Source of the DNA: Melanocharis versteri
Lineage: Eukaryota > Chordata > Aves > Passeriformes > Melanocharitidae
Direction of reading: 5' to 3'
Assembly: GCA_013397845.1 (NCBI GenBank)
Contig: VZTG01009131.1
Location: 67,297 to 131,296, forward strand
DNA: 64,000 nt
The position numbers and the translations under genes were made by a program. This document shows positions 1 through 12,441 of the stretch, piece after piece; position 1 is the first letter of the stretch; every line of letters starts with the position of its first letter. The notes under the pieces are model-generated. The model ran no database searches. It had not been told where the DNA came from and saw only the letters and a program-made list of their open reading frames with translations.

Positions 1-460
1 CACTATTTGTATATTTCAAAAAAAAATCCATCCTCTATATCCATGGACATGCAATATACAACTTAAGAACAAAAATATCAAATATCTTGTCATCCAAAAA
101 GTTGCATTTGCAAATACTGAGTGACTCTACAGCACAGGTGCCCCTTACTCTCTCAGTCGTATTTTAAGTCCTTCATATATTTCCACCAGGATTTTATCCC
201 GAAATAACTCCCCAGTGTACAGAAAAACAAAGCATCTGCACTCTCAGTCACAGGAGTTTCTTGTAAGGAGAGAGAGAGTGGGGAGGAGGAGAAGAATTAG
301 CTCATGGTCTGCTCTCCTACCCATCCCACTCCTCCTGGGGCAGCCGAGTGCCCCACCACCCCACAGGGACCACTGCTCCCCTTCCTCCCTCCACCTGGCC
401 CCTTCCTACCTTTTCTCCCCACACCCTTTTATTTTCCCTTATTATAAGACTTTTCACAAG

Positions 461-461
<1 letters not shown>

Positions 462-512
<51 letters not shown>
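462..512. repeat. (ATT)17 trinucleotide microsatellite
   Basis: Seventeen uninterrupted ATT units, 51 bp, read directly from the sequence. A perfect array this long is likely to be length-polymorphic between individuals. It ends at the junction with 'gtctgagttt'. No flanking poly-A or transposon end is evident. Confidence 0.97.
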
Positions 513-741
513 GTCTGAGTTTTACAGCTGGCACATCATCCCCTGCTGCACTAAATCAACACTTGTGAAAGCAGCAGCCTTCAAGTGACTGAGTAGAGCT
601 GCTGCTTGCAGAAGTGTCAATTTGGTACAGCAGGGGATGGAGTCGCAGCTGCCAGAGTAGAGAGGCCCTATTTTATGCCTCAAAATGATAAAAATGCCAG
701 AGGGGAGAGAAATCTGTGCAAAATATAAAATGGGTGTAGAA

Positions 742-803
742 CAAAGAAAAGAAACAAGAGGAAGAAGGGGAAAGGGTTCAAAAGAAGGAAGAAAGGGGAA
801 AAT
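742..803. repeat. Polypurine tract
   Basis: About 60 bases consisting almost entirely of A and G on the plus strand, with only scattered pyrimidines. Such tracts can form triplex DNA and are common in vertebrate non-coding DNA. On the minus strand it reads as a pyrimidine tract and creates a leucine/phenylalanine-rich shadow frame that should not be taken as a membrane protein. Confidence 0.7.
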
Positions 804-3800
804 GGCACTGCACAATGGAACAAAATCACTGCTGAATTAGATACAGGATTTTTGTAAGTAGGCACTTTCAAGTTAAAAACAAGTCATATGCATATCATAA
901 AATATAAACCTGATGATAGTATTTGGGGAGGAATGCCTGGCTCATTAAACTGAAATTATTGTCTTAACTACATCTTTGATAGGTTAGGATGTGCTTCTAA
1001 GCAGAAATGCTGGGTATAAAAAGATTATTTGACAGAGAGCTTGATTTTAAGTGGAAATTTAAAGTAGAAGACTGAGACTCCTGCATTCAGAAATTTGAAT
1101 CAGCAGAAGTGAACAGAAATTCCATGCTCTGGAGTAAACTTGGGCACCTCTAAATCTGCTACTCTTTAGAGGCTCCCATTTGAAAGCATGTACCTATTAT
1201 TTTAAAGGTTAAAAGCAAAATAAACCAAAAGAAAGTGTAGATCCAAAAGAAGTCACAAAACTCATGTTTGCTTTCCACACTATATAAATAAGCAAATCTA
1301 ATGCATATTTCAAATATTATTGTCAATGTTTTGCTTTTAAGCATTACCTTTGTTTCTTCTAATCTTTTTCTGGGAGCTGTCACTTTACTCTCTATTAATT
1401 TTCCAATGTGTACTTGCAGTAAGGGAAAACAAATGGGCTATATAGCTTAAACACATAGCCCTGCTAAGAAAAAGAAAAAATAAGCAATAAGTACACAATT
1501 TATCTATTTCCACAGAAAAGTGAATCCACCTCCCCTGCAATGCTTTCACAGACCATGGCATCCCAGGTGGAGCAGAGACAGGATTCCTGAAAAAGCAGTG
1601 CTCTGCTGCAGGACTGCCTCCCTCAAGGCTCACAGCCCTCTCAGCTGCACGTGTATCATCTGCAGAATATTTTGCACCCATGAATATAGAAAGTTGCTGC
1701 TGGGTTGGCCCTGGGTACAGAGAAGGCCTGGAAGAGCAGAGGTCCCACTTTTCCTCAGCAGTTTGAGAACCACAACCAGCTCAGCTTAGTTGAAATGCTG
1801 TGCTCAGAAAACTATCCTGCTCCCTTTTAAGGCAAGACCAAAGCTCCCGTAAGTCTTCAAAATTTGCCACTGTAGGTAACCATATATATACACCTAAGCA
1901 ACCTCATTTTCTGCCTTTGTTGCTTTTTCTTGCCAATGTCACCAATCCAGATATTAGATGAAAAGAATAACAAAATTCAGTGAACAAGCAGACAGAACTA
2001 AAAATCAGAAGCCAAATGAAGAGCCTTTCCTATGAAAGGAAAATATATAGACAAGATATTCCCTAACAAGACAATTCAGCTCTGCAACACTGTTAGAGAC
2101 AAGGCAAGTGGGTCTCAAGAATTTTATGCAAAAGTTTCAAATTTCTCTTGTAAAGTTCATAAATTCATCCAATATTTAAGCCACTTTGACAAAAGCAGGA
2201 CTTGGTTTACAAGTCTCACAGTCATTGATTGAGATGAAGATTTTATGAACCTGCAGGGCTCTCTCCCTGCATTTCTGTTTTCGGTGGGTCTCAGATGTCC
2301 TGCTGCCAGAGTGGATACCTAACCACCATGTGCCTTTCTCCGCCCTCTGGACTCCTTGTCCCTAAACGGTCAGAAAACAATGGATTGGTGTCTGGTCAGA
2401 GCCAGGGGAGCCCAGGCAGCAGGTGACACCCAGCACAGCCGTCTCCCAGCAGTTCTCCTCCCAGGGGCGGCTCCTGCAGAACTGGCCAGGGAGCATCCCG
2501 CACCCTGCAAGGTACACCTGGCTATACCAGCACACACACAGAGTTCCTGTTTCCCCAGAAGTTAAACACAGCTATTTGGCCTTGGAAGACTCCAGTACAG
2601 CTGAATGCCTGGCACCCCTTTGGACTCCCAATATTTACAGTACTTGTGGCTCCAGTGGTTCCTCTGGGTGTTCCAGCAGTCCTTCCATCAGGCAGCCTTT
2701 AAATAACTGGAGTTCTTAAGATTTGTTTGTGAGGATTTTAAGGCCCCTTTGCGTTACCAGCAATACACGTAGCAGGGCCCAGGTGCACTGTGAGGGCATG
2801 TTTTGGGGCTCATGTAAGAGTGGGGTGGAGGTTTCCCAAGCTCTCCCACCAGAAAACCTGTGTGATCTAGGGACACTTGGATGTGATGACCCAAAGTGGC
2901 TCTTCCTAAAGACTACTCCATGTTAGGGCTTGTTTTCTTTCTACTTGCACTGTGTGGCTTGATGCAACACACAACCAACCGTAATACCTCTCTCCTCCTA
3001 TTCTGACCTTATCTGGTCCCTACAGCATTAATAAGGTGAACTTTCAACACTCTCCATCAAAAGGCAGACTAAGATTCTGCCTCAAGGAAAAACCCAGCAT
3101 GGATACATGTAAAGAACGAAGAATGTCATTTCCATAACTGGCCTTGGAATATAACATTAGTCATTTTTCAAAGACTTTTTGGAAGGAGCATATTTGCAGG
3201 ACAGATTTCAAATGTGGTCTCAAAACTCAAACACTTTAACACAAGAATTCATTACTCCCCTTATGTCCACTTCATTTTGCAAAGTGAATTGTACAGCCCT
3301 TCAGCTCCTATCACTATTCTGTTGCCCATCTGGCAGTCATCACTCTTTATTGATACTCGCATTTGACTCCATGCTTCATGTTCTTAAGTCTTGAAAAGAT
3401 ACAACCATTCCTTTCTTCACAATTCGTCAAATTTAAACACATATATAGAAAAAGGCCACAAAACCCTCCAACTACATCAATATTGCAGTCAATAATCAAC
3501 AACGACTACTAGCTTAGATATGTGGCGTTGCTTTTCTCTAGTGGTTAGACTAACAATACAAATAGCACACTAATTATTAAATAAAAAACTCCTTTGTTCG
3601 GTTAATAGAGCCATTAGGTGCTAAAAAAGCCACGTTTGGGTTTTGGCAAGATTAACATTGTGTCATCTCACAATATTGTATCAAGATATTGATCTACCAG
3701 TCTGATTGTACAGCATTCTTCAGGCTTGTTCTAACCTTATAGAAAAAGGCCTCCCAGATCAAGCACAGCTGTTAAGTTAGTTACAGCTCAGCCTATATAA

Positions 3801-4002
3801 AACCTATGATATGCAAAAGCAAGAGCAAAAGATGGGCCCCCGTGCATGTTAGGCAGTTCATCAATTCAAATACTTCTCTAAACCTACTCCTTGCAGCAAT
3901 GCCAATGTAATTGAAAATTTCTCCATGAACAAATTTAAAGGCACAACAGTGACATTAAGCAAATTCGTAATTATCAAACAGATCTGTGCCCTTTTCATTT
4001 AC

Positions 4003-4048
4003 CTTCTTCAGCTGGTAGGTATTCATTCAGCTCATTGTGTACATCAAA
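4003..4048 (-). other. Exon-like segment, minus strand (46 nt), unproven
   Basis: On the minus strand a fair acceptor (ends TTCTTGTAG) precedes 46 nt that stay open as FDVHNELNEYLPAEE plus one base, followed by the donor GAAG|GTAAATG. The acidic/polar composition looks more protein-like than its surroundings, and the entry phase (0) matches the exit phase of the exon-like segment at 5,270-5,375. I recognise no family. The polypyrimidine tract is short, no downstream exon or stop was found, and a chance pseudo-exon is quite possible. Confidence 0.18.
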
Positions 4049-4242
4049 CTACAAGAATGCCTCAGACCATCTTCAGAAAGTGTTTGCACAGTATCAGCAG
4101 TGGAACTACCAAAGACAGAGAGCTATTCTCTTCCTGACAAATTCCTCTGTCTTTTACAAGATCTACAGTGTTCCCACAAAAAGTCCTGCAGTAAGAACTC
4201 CTCAGTTACTCCTCAGCATTAAATGTGCTTCCAAGATTTAAG

Positions 4243-4256
4243 AAAAAAAAAAAAAA
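4243..4256. repeat. A14 homopolymer
   Basis: Fourteen consecutive A on the plus strand. No retroposed body is recognisable upstream, so there is no basis for calling it a processed-pseudogene tail. Confidence 0.9.
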
Positions 4257-5269
4257 GGGAGAAAGCAACCTTTTACTTTGATCGTTACATAAATCACCTA
4301 TTCAATGTAAACACACATGGAGTGTAAAGCCCATGTTCTTTAAAATGGGCCTAATTTTCTACTGTCACTATTTCTTTCTCCAGTTTACATGTTTTGCTTC
4401 CCTTGAACTAGCGGCAAAATACCACCGCCCACTCAGCAGCAAGAGTAAGTTCAGCTATTCCTGGTCCCCTGGGGCTGAAGTTTTGCTCTAGAGCTGCTTT
4501 TGTACTGTGTCACTCTGAATTAACAGATAAGAGACTTCTCATCGTGTTGAAAAATAAACCATGGTTAAACAAGGACTCAAACACTTCAGTAATCCCTGCT
4601 TTGAATGGGGTGCAATAACAACTGCTCTGTGAAAAGGTCTTCTGCTGGTGATTGTGTTTAGTCCCTGATTTACATCGCTGACAAACATCAGTTTCACTTG
4701 TCGTGACAAATGACAGCTGCTAGTCACGGTGTTTATGACACACTGATGCCATACTGGTAGGCACAGTATAACACAACCCAAACAGAGCAGAAAAAAACCA
4801 CATTTTGGCTTTGGGCAAAATGAGTGAGTCCTGCTAACAGAAACAATCAAGACAAGAAAATACAGCTAAGCTAATAATACGCTGCACGACAGTAGTTCCC
4901 ACAGTTGCTAATGCTGCCATGGCAGAACTTCTGACCTGCTTTCTGCAAGTCTTTATTCACACCAGTTTACACCTCAGAAAGAAAACCAGTAGCAAGCAGC
5001 CAAAAGTTTCCTCCTACAAGAAAAATTTCCTCTGTTACAAAAACTAAATAAATACATTCCAAAAATGTTTATAAATCTGAATGTTTGTAACACTAGTTGA
5101 ATTCCAAGAATTTTTGAAGTAACTGATTCTTTAAAAATCAGAATTCACAGCCTTAAATACTGAAATGAGCAGGTACTATTAAGAAATAATCATATTTTGC
5201 ACAATTATCCATTATTATCTATTTCAAAATAGCCTAAAATTGCATACTTAGAGCCAAGAGTACACTCAC

Positions 5270-5375
5270 AGTTACAGAATTCCCACAGTACGTTTCCCAC
5301 TCTTGGGCTTTAACTTCTAAGGACTGACATGGGTCGCTGTGCTGCTTGGGGTGGCAGTAGGAGTTCGGAGGACAC
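5270..5375 (-). other. Exon-like segment, minus strand (106 nt), unproven
   Basis: Minus-strand acceptor CCCATCTCTCAG leads into 106 nt read as one base plus 35 codons, ending at AACT|GTGAGTGTA. The 35 residues include four cysteines (CPPNSYC, DPC and YCGNS contexts), which would suit a secreted domain if real. The entry phase (needs two bases from upstream) matches the exit phase of the segment at 7,818-7,876, and the exit phase 0 matches 4,003-4,048. The donor has T at -1, which is weak. It lies inside a 124-codon open frame (5,234-5,608) in a GC-rich patch, so openness alone proves little. Confidence 0.18.
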
Positions 5376-5389
5376 CTGAGAGATGGGTA

Positions 5390-5975
5390 TGCTGGGCATG
5401 GGATGTCAGCAAACGGCCACCTAAAGCCGTGCCCATCGCACAGCCCCTCCTGGCCTGCCCTCCCCCCAGCCATACTGCTCGCTGCTCCCAGACCCATCAA
5501 CGCAGCTGCCCTCCAGACCACTCTGCGGAGCAGAACACGACCTGACCTGCCTTTTAACCAAAACCAGAGGGGTTTGTCAGCTCCTGCTCCTCTCCAGCCC
5601 AAAACCATGGCAGGGCACAGCCAGCTGCAATAGTCTCAGATGCTGCATTGTCACATAAACACTACTGGGTTATTTCTAAAATGCTCTCAAGGACAAGGAG
5701 AGGGAAAAAAAATTACCGCCAATTAATTCTCAGCATAACGACAATTGTGAAAGTGGAGCAAATATTTATTTTCTAACACGTGTGTTGCCATGGAAACAGC
5801 TGCAAGACGCCGTTTGCTCCGAGGGCTGGGCCAAGGCTCAGGTGCTGTGCCTGCGGTGCCCCACAGCACCGGGCTCCAGCCGGGCAGTGCTCGGCACCCG
5901 GGACAGCAGCACCCAACAGGAGGCTGGCACATGCTGGCACAGCCTGCCAGGGAGGAGGACGGGGAAAGCAGCACT
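5390..5975. other. GC-rich patch with overlapping chance frames
   Basis: This stretch is clearly GC-richer than its flanks and carries open frames on both strands (60-124 codons) that overlap and share no recognisable domain. Apart from the exon-like segment starting at 5,375 on the minus strand and the X-box cluster near 5,784, I see no functional signal. Confidence 0.5.
5777..5802. promoter_or_regulatory. RFX-type X-box between two E-boxes
   Basis: CACGTG (5,777-5,782) is followed at once by GTTGCCATGGAAAC (5,784-5,797), a canonical RFX X-box with imperfect dyad symmetry, and then by CAGCTG (5,797-5,802). X-boxes bind RFX factors (ciliary, MHC-II and neuronal programmes), and CACGTG and CAGCTG are bHLH sites. 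The motifs are seen directly; occupancy is inference. No transcription start is identifiable nearby, so a distal element is more likely than a promoter. Confidence 0.5.
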
Positions 5976-7800
5976 AATTCCCAAAAACCTACTGCAATCT
6001 ATGCTCGAGCAGCTCTGACCTACTTTGAAAGTAGCAAGTTATCTCATTAATTTGCTCAAAATAGCAGATCACTCTGTGTGAAGAGATGAAAAACAAAATC
6101 CATCATTTCCACTGCAGGGAGAACCACCAAAATGAGACAACTCCGTGCTTGTCAGTGCAGCTGTATTTTCTTCTCTGAGGTAATGAACAGATGACCAGTA
6201 AATCTCTAGTCACACGTGTGGGACAACAACTGAAGCCAGCAACCCTCTGCAAGCTGCGCATGGGAGAGGCTCGTCCCGCCCAAGGCATCTCACATTAGAG
6301 CTGGCAACACTGAGCTGAGCAGTCCCCGTCCCACGCATGGCCCCACAGGATTCTCCCTCAGTGAAGGGCTCTACAGCAATATTTGGCGACTTCTAAAAGG
6401 GAAGTTTACCCAGGTTTTGATTACTAGCCAGCCTACAAGTGTTTTTCCCCTCAAAGCTTATTTGTCCTTATAAAGGACATATGCATAGACTTGGTAAAAA
6501 GCAAACAAGAAAATCTAATAATACTAACCCTGTAACTTTTTCAATTTTCCCTTAACAAATCATTCCTTGATCTTTTCTGTATGATTAAAAATTGTTCTGC
6601 CTCCATAAGTGCAAATATTTTTGTTTCCAGGCTTATATTATTACTGTATGTATATATTAAACACACAGTGCATACATACATGAGTATGTTCAGCTAGTAT
6701 TCAGATGGAGGTGTGGGAGAATTCCTTAAAAAAAAAAAAATCAATATTTCAGTCCAATTATAACAGAAACCAAATCTTCAAACATTGGAGTACAATGTAG
6801 CTACCCTAGAGAATAGATATTTGGTTTTCTGACCAGCAGTAGCAGTTTGTAATTGAACAGCTGCAGAAAAGAGTGGAAACAAACATGCAGCAAATTAGTT
6901 TTCAAGCCTATGTTCACAGAAAATTTCTACTGTATTGTGCTTTTGATCACAACATGATAAACAGAGTTCCTCCCTTCCCTCTCTGATCTTCTACAAAACA
7001 GATTAGAATGGTCTATAGAAGTTTAACCTATTGTACTGCATAATCCCTCACTCATAGAAGCAAATTAAGCACATAGGAGCTCACAAACAGAAATCTATTC
7101 ACGACTGTCAGGAGTGTCAGATCCCAAGTAGTAATTCACTTATTAAACAGATATAATCCTTTCTCAAAAATTTTTACTATGTTCTGCTCAAAATTGGTAG
7201 CTTTTTCTTCTAGTTTTTGGTTGGTTTGGGGTTTTTTAAGTGCCTTTTTTATTATTAGCATTGCAAACCAGGTACCAATCAAAAGGACAAGGCAAAATTT
7301 TAATCATACTTATTTTAAAAGTGCAAACCCTGTTTCTAGATGTTCAAAGAGAATGGAGGGATGCATAATAAAATATGAATTTAATTCATATATGTATATC
7401 TGCATCTATTTAGATTGATATAATCTACTGCTGAAGTCATAAATGTTTTAATCCATAGACTGCATTTGTTCATTTCCCATTTTCAGGAAAAAAGAAAAAG
7501 AAGGTTCTTTACCAGAGTACAGAGAAAAATGTTCTAATACCAAAAGATCCAATTAAAATAATAGGGCCATTTGTTTCAGTAGGATTTCACACATGCAAGA
7601 GAAATGCTAACCCTTGGGAGATTGTTCTCAGCTCATTTAACAATATATGTTTCCTCTGATATGAAAACTTTAGCTTTTGCATTACAACATCATTGCTAAC
7701 AAGGCACACATATATATCTCATAAGTAGATGGAAACATGAATGTGGGAGGAATTATAATAGTTCTTCATCCATACTGTACTCCTCTCAGAATAGACTTGC
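5976..7800. other. Non-coding AT-rich DNA
   Basis: No gene, repeat family or RNA recognised. It holds short A runs (for example at about 6,729-6,740) and a plus-strand AG|GT site near 6,180. Open frames are all below 80 codons and lack family features. Confidence 0.6.
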
Positions 7801-7817
7801 ATCTGTTGTTTACTCAC

Positions 7818-7876
7818 CTGGGTAGCTTTTTCCTCTCCACGCTTTTAAAATACACACTCAAGAAACGCTCTCTACT
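7818..7876 (-). other. Exon-like segment with strong splice sites, minus strand (59 nt)
   Basis: The minus strand has a good acceptor (TTATCCTCTTATTTTCTTTCAG), then 59 nt open only in frame 0, reading SRERFLSVYFKSVERKKLP plus two bases, then a strong donor CCAG|GTGAGTAAAC. The other two frames have stops. The product is basic and unrecognised. Its exit phase (2) joins the segment at 5,270-5,375, so with 4,003-4,048 the three give one uninterrupted frame of about 70 codons. These are among the best splice signals in the window, but pseudo-exons are common in long introns and no upstream partner was identified. Confidence 0.25.
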
Positions 7877-10491
7877 CTGAAAGAAAATAAGAGGATAAGT
7901 AAAGAACTAAGATACACCAATCAGGAAAAAAACTATGAAGGGAAACAAAGGAAGAATCTGTATTTCAGTTCCAGGACTACCAAAACATTTCACAGCGTAG
8001 CTGGCATACAGCTTTTCCACCAGCCAAAAGAAAGCTGATCTGCTCCCAGGGCTCAGTGTATCCTGGGACACCTTGGGCAGGGAGGCTGGGCAGGGCTGCA
8101 CAGGTGCCAGCAGCTCCCGGGCTTCTGACAGCAGCCAGGGACACCAGCAAACCTGAAATCTGCAACTCAGGAGGTGCAGTTCTTACCCAGGCAGTCTGAA
8201 ATAGAAAAGCTAAAATTATTAGGTCATTAGAAGTTTACTTCCCATTTTTGTGTACCTGGAAAAAAATCTGATTAGAGATGAGCTTTTTATTTTTTAACTG
8301 GTTTTATGAGTCAGTTAAAGAGAGTCAGGACTAGTACCTGATGTCAGTGAACAATTTCTAACACCTGGATATTTTAACATTGCCATAAATTCATGTTATA
8401 AATTTTCCTGTTTATACCAGCATCCAATTTTCTCCATTTGTAAGAGAAAGTTCAAACTTGACCAGACAAGCCATTAATGAGGGAAGATTTATTTTTGTAG
8501 ATCACTTTCCACTGACTATCGGCACATAAATATTTCTACCTAACCATGAGGACAAACGTAAAACTAAGACCTGAAACATCAATTCCCTAAATGAATTTAG
8601 GCAATAATCTCAAATTACAGATACAGTCCTACAGTCAAAATGTCAAAATTATGTCCAACCAATTCAAGATAGAAACATGAATGATGCGATTAGGCATTTC
8701 ATAAAGCCCACATAAGGGACAGATCTCTAGGAAAAAGCTGGTCTCTGAATACTTTTTTTCTGCAATACAGTACTTGTAAGTCTAGAACTAAAACTTGCAC
8801 ATGCCTTGTATATTTGATTGACTCCATAAGGTTTTCATCTAAATTCAAAATATAACTGTGTTTAGATATATTTGAACATTTTATTGCATTTAGTTATGAG
8901 AGATGAATTTTTCCTGAGAGAACCTAGGGCACACAACATTGCCAGATCATTCCAAACAAGTTAATTCTGAAATGGGCTTGAATCAATAACACAAAACAGG
9001 CGGTAAAGCCAATTTTTACGGTAGTCATGGTTGCATAAAATAATATCAAGACAGTCAGATTGTAAGCTCCCTGCATCACAAATATAATTTGCAACCAACT
9101 CTAAGCACAAAGAGGAAATAGATAGGTGGAAGATATAGATAAAAACAAATGATAGATAGATAGGACAAAAGGAACTGGAGGTAAAGAAAGAATGCAGAGT
9201 AGTTGCCATTCAACACAGCGTGAACAAAAGCCAAACAAGTGCAGCATGTAAGTAATTCAAGGTAAATAGAATGCTTTTCTTTCATTTAGGCTTTAAAATT
9301 GTTATAAAAAGCCTCTTTTTTCACTCTATCTGTAAGACATAGGCAGACAGGGTATGAATGTATAAATAAGTATGTCGCTGCAATACATGGCTTTTAATGA
9401 AAATGGATTTTTAATGATCCCAAAAGCTACATTTCTCTCTGACTTGCTCCATTTCCAGACTATCAGCATGAAGTACGCACAGCAAATGCACTGGTTTTGC
9501 ACGTCCTTCACTAAATCCCAGGACAACCAAGCGTCCAAGCACTGTGCAAACCAGAGTTGCCATTATGCAGAGCAGATACAGAGAAGCTGCACGTCCTTCA
9601 TTGCTTTTATTGAACTTTCAGAGCACCGTGACACCGCTGTGCCTTCTCCCACAGCAGACCCCAGTGCGGGTTACCTTGCACTCCATATGCATAAATAAAG
9701 GATGATGCATGGCAATGTGCCTTCCTGCTGTTCTCTGCCTCAAGGACACTTGTTAAAAGTGTGCCATTCTTCCCACTCGCCCAAGCAGGCACATTGTGTT
9801 GAAGTGCTCCATGTAAAACTCCGAGCGCACAAATACCAGAGGATTTCGTTCACAAACGAAGATAAGTCACAAGGGGGAAGAGGCTGATGCAATCCATAGC
9901 CTTCTTGCTGTCTGAATACAATGAATTCTTCTTTCCAATGTCAAAGTTCCCCTTTCAGTCAGTAATAAACAAAAATCGCACTGAAAAATGTGTAGAAATG
10001 TAGCAGCTAGTATAAGTAACATTTTTTCCTGTTTTTTCATGGAGGCAATAATATTTTTTTTAGATTTCAGCATCATCAGAGAATAAAGGAACATTTTCCT
10101 TACTTTATCACCATCCATGAAGTTTTATCTACAAATATTTCCTGTAAAGTAGGTCCATAGATTAGGAAACTGTAATACGGTTGTCATAAAACCGAGATAG
10201 CATTTAAAATGGGCTGGGACTCCTGTATTCACTTCATGTTCAATGCTTCAAGGTAAGCTTCGTGCAACCTATGTTACTTGGACAAAAAAAATCCTTCATG
10301 TTTGTCTCCCACATTATTTTACTTCTTTGAAATATTAGAAGACATGGATGGAATCCAAAACTAGAACACTGATGAAAAAGATGATGACTGAGAGGTGTCA
10401 CACAATCAGTTAACAAATGCTCCCATCCATTAATGAGTCAGAGGGCAAAGCCTTATGAAGGGCTCCACAGAATCCAGCATCTACATCACCT

Positions 10492-10512
10492 AACAAACAA
10501 ACAAACAAACAA
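10492..10512. repeat. (AAAC)n tetranucleotide repeat
   Basis: About five AAAC units in 21 bp, perfect as read. Short and probably of low variability. Confidence 0.85.
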
Positions 10513-12326
10513 TCCCATTTATTTGGCACTGTCAAATTCATAGTTTTTTCCATTTTATCTGCTCTCCTGACTCAGAGTGCCTCCCAATATCTACCAAATG
10601 TCACTCCCGTCTTCATTTAAATCAGTTCAAAAACTGCACCTGTTTCATGAGACCTATGTGTGCTTCTGACAGCTGATATTTGAGGAAAAACAGAAAGAAC
10701 TTAAAAATCCTAACTAACTACATTAAAGTGTAATCAAGAAAGAAAGTGCTGAGATTAGCAAGACATCAGCAAGGTGCGTGGGGGTACCCCAGGGACACAG
10801 GTGGATATTTATATGGTGCACAGCCTGGAACGACCCCACACATCTCATGCCATCAAATGTGGCTGAAATTCAGCAACAGCATGCAACAGTTACCGAGTGC
10901 CCTGGAGACACCAGCATGGCCATACTCGCCTCATTCCTCGGGAAAGTAAGGCAAAAAAACCTTGCAAGAGTGCCACAAAACAAAACAACAACAAAATCAA
11001 GCTACAGTATTCAAAGCCAGAGTTCATTTTAAACAATAAAATGTGGGAAGAGCTTTGAAAACAAGAAGCAGCCACTGTGAACAACAGCCAGAGGATGCAG
11101 TCAAAGCCAAGGCACAGACGGCTAAAGTCAATTTACAGATTCACTCCGAGCTTCACTCAAAGTTATCAGTGCTTCTACAGAGTACAGGGGAGGAACCAGA
11201 TTTGCCCTAAAAGGCTATACAGGACTCTTTTACATACATGTTTGCTCATACACAACAAAGTATTTTATACAGCACTTTCGTTGCTTCATTTTAGCAGTTC
11301 TCTCACATTATCTAGATGAGAGACAATTGCACAATGGCAAGTAAATCTTGTTAGAAAGCATCCCAAATAAGAGGGAAGATAACATCCATCTTACCTCTAA
11401 AACATAGAAAAGACCACAAGTCTATGTTGTGTATGCTGAGGTACTCTGCCTGGGATTCTTTAAATAGAATTTGGGGAGGAAGAGACTTGCAGCTTTTTGA
11501 AGCAGTTTCCTTCAGTACTGCCATATTTCAAATTACTTTTCCTGGCAGCTATTGAGGGACTGGTGGTACTGCAGCAGATTATCAGCCAGAGGACTGTCTT
11601 CTATGACAGTCAGCAGAGTCCCAAGCCCACAGGAGTTTGGTCCAGCTGCTGGTCCAAATGCAGGGACTGTGACATGACTGTGACATGTGAATGTTAGAGA
11701 TTCATGCCCATTTCTGCATTACTTCAAAGATCCCTCCGTTCCAGAGTACCCCTGACAGGGTCCAGGGTCACTTCTGTACCACAGCTCATACAAATTGACT
11801 TCTTACATATTTCTGTCAAGCTAATGGACACAATTCAAAGAATATACAACCTTAAAGACATTTTAATGTGTTCTTTTCAACTGCTTTATTTAAACTGTAT
11901 CATTTTTCTAAAGCAACACCTTCTACCCTTGAGTCATATTTGTTAATTCTGTATTAAAATGCACCCGGTTTCTCACGAATAGATTGTTTTAAGTTATGCT
12001 CACACATTTTTAAATTCCTATTAATCAAAAATATAATTCTCATAAACGTAAGCATGGGGTTAATTCCAGATGCAGATAGTTAACATATTTTATGTGTTTT
12101 ACACATATTTCAGAGATTGCAAGTTAAACAATATTTAGTCAGTCTAAGATTGAAGTTTATTTCCACTGACTTGAACTACTTTTGAATGTGAAAGACAAGT
12201 CAACTAAACTAAGAGAAATGAGCTACTACAGACAACATTGTCTAACTATACCTAAAAGCTGTTAAAAGTCTACAAATTTTCTTCATCCACCACTCACGAC
12301 AAGGAATCTCTCACAGTAAGGGACAT

Positions 12327-12441
12327 CACTCTTTCTGTCTATTGCACACACTCTCTTTTTCTCGCTTTCTCTTTACTCTTGCAGTCTAACCATCTTTCTC
12401 ACTCTTCATATTTCCTCTGATCTCTGCTTCTCCTCTCTCTT
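12327..12441. repeat. CT-rich pyrimidine tract
   Basis: About 115 bp strongly enriched in C and T on the plus strand, with repeated ctctct and tttct blocks. It contains a TTTACTCTTGCAG acceptor-like site at about 12,371-12,383, but no open exon with a donor follows clearly. Confidence 0.65.

Larger units (their letters stand above)
1..3999. other. Non-coding AT-rich DNA, no gene recognised
   Basis: All frames are interrupted at short intervals. The only structured items are the ATT microsatellite at 462-512, a purine-rich run at about 742-803 and a GC-richer patch at about 2,260-2,720. The 117-codon frame at 215-568 exists because translating the ATT repeat gives a run of tyrosines, so it is not a gene. 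The frames over 2,356-2,719 show no recognisable domain and overlap in several frames, as expected of GC-rich non-coding sequence. Confidence 0.6.

Noticed and set aside
215..568. 117-codon plus-strand frame with a tyrosine run
   Set aside because: The run is simply the ATT microsatellite read in one frame; the remainder has no recognisable domain.
8192..8202. 9-nt microexon-like element on the minus strand (CTATTTCAG then GTAAGAA)
   Set aside because: The signals are good, but nine bases give no testable coding evidence, and chance pairing is likely.
11497..11697. Plus-strand frame ending in a Trp/Cys-rich stretch resembling a thrombospondin-like motif
   Set aside because: The spacing of Trp and Cys does not fit the thrombospondin type 1 repeat, and no splice context supports it.
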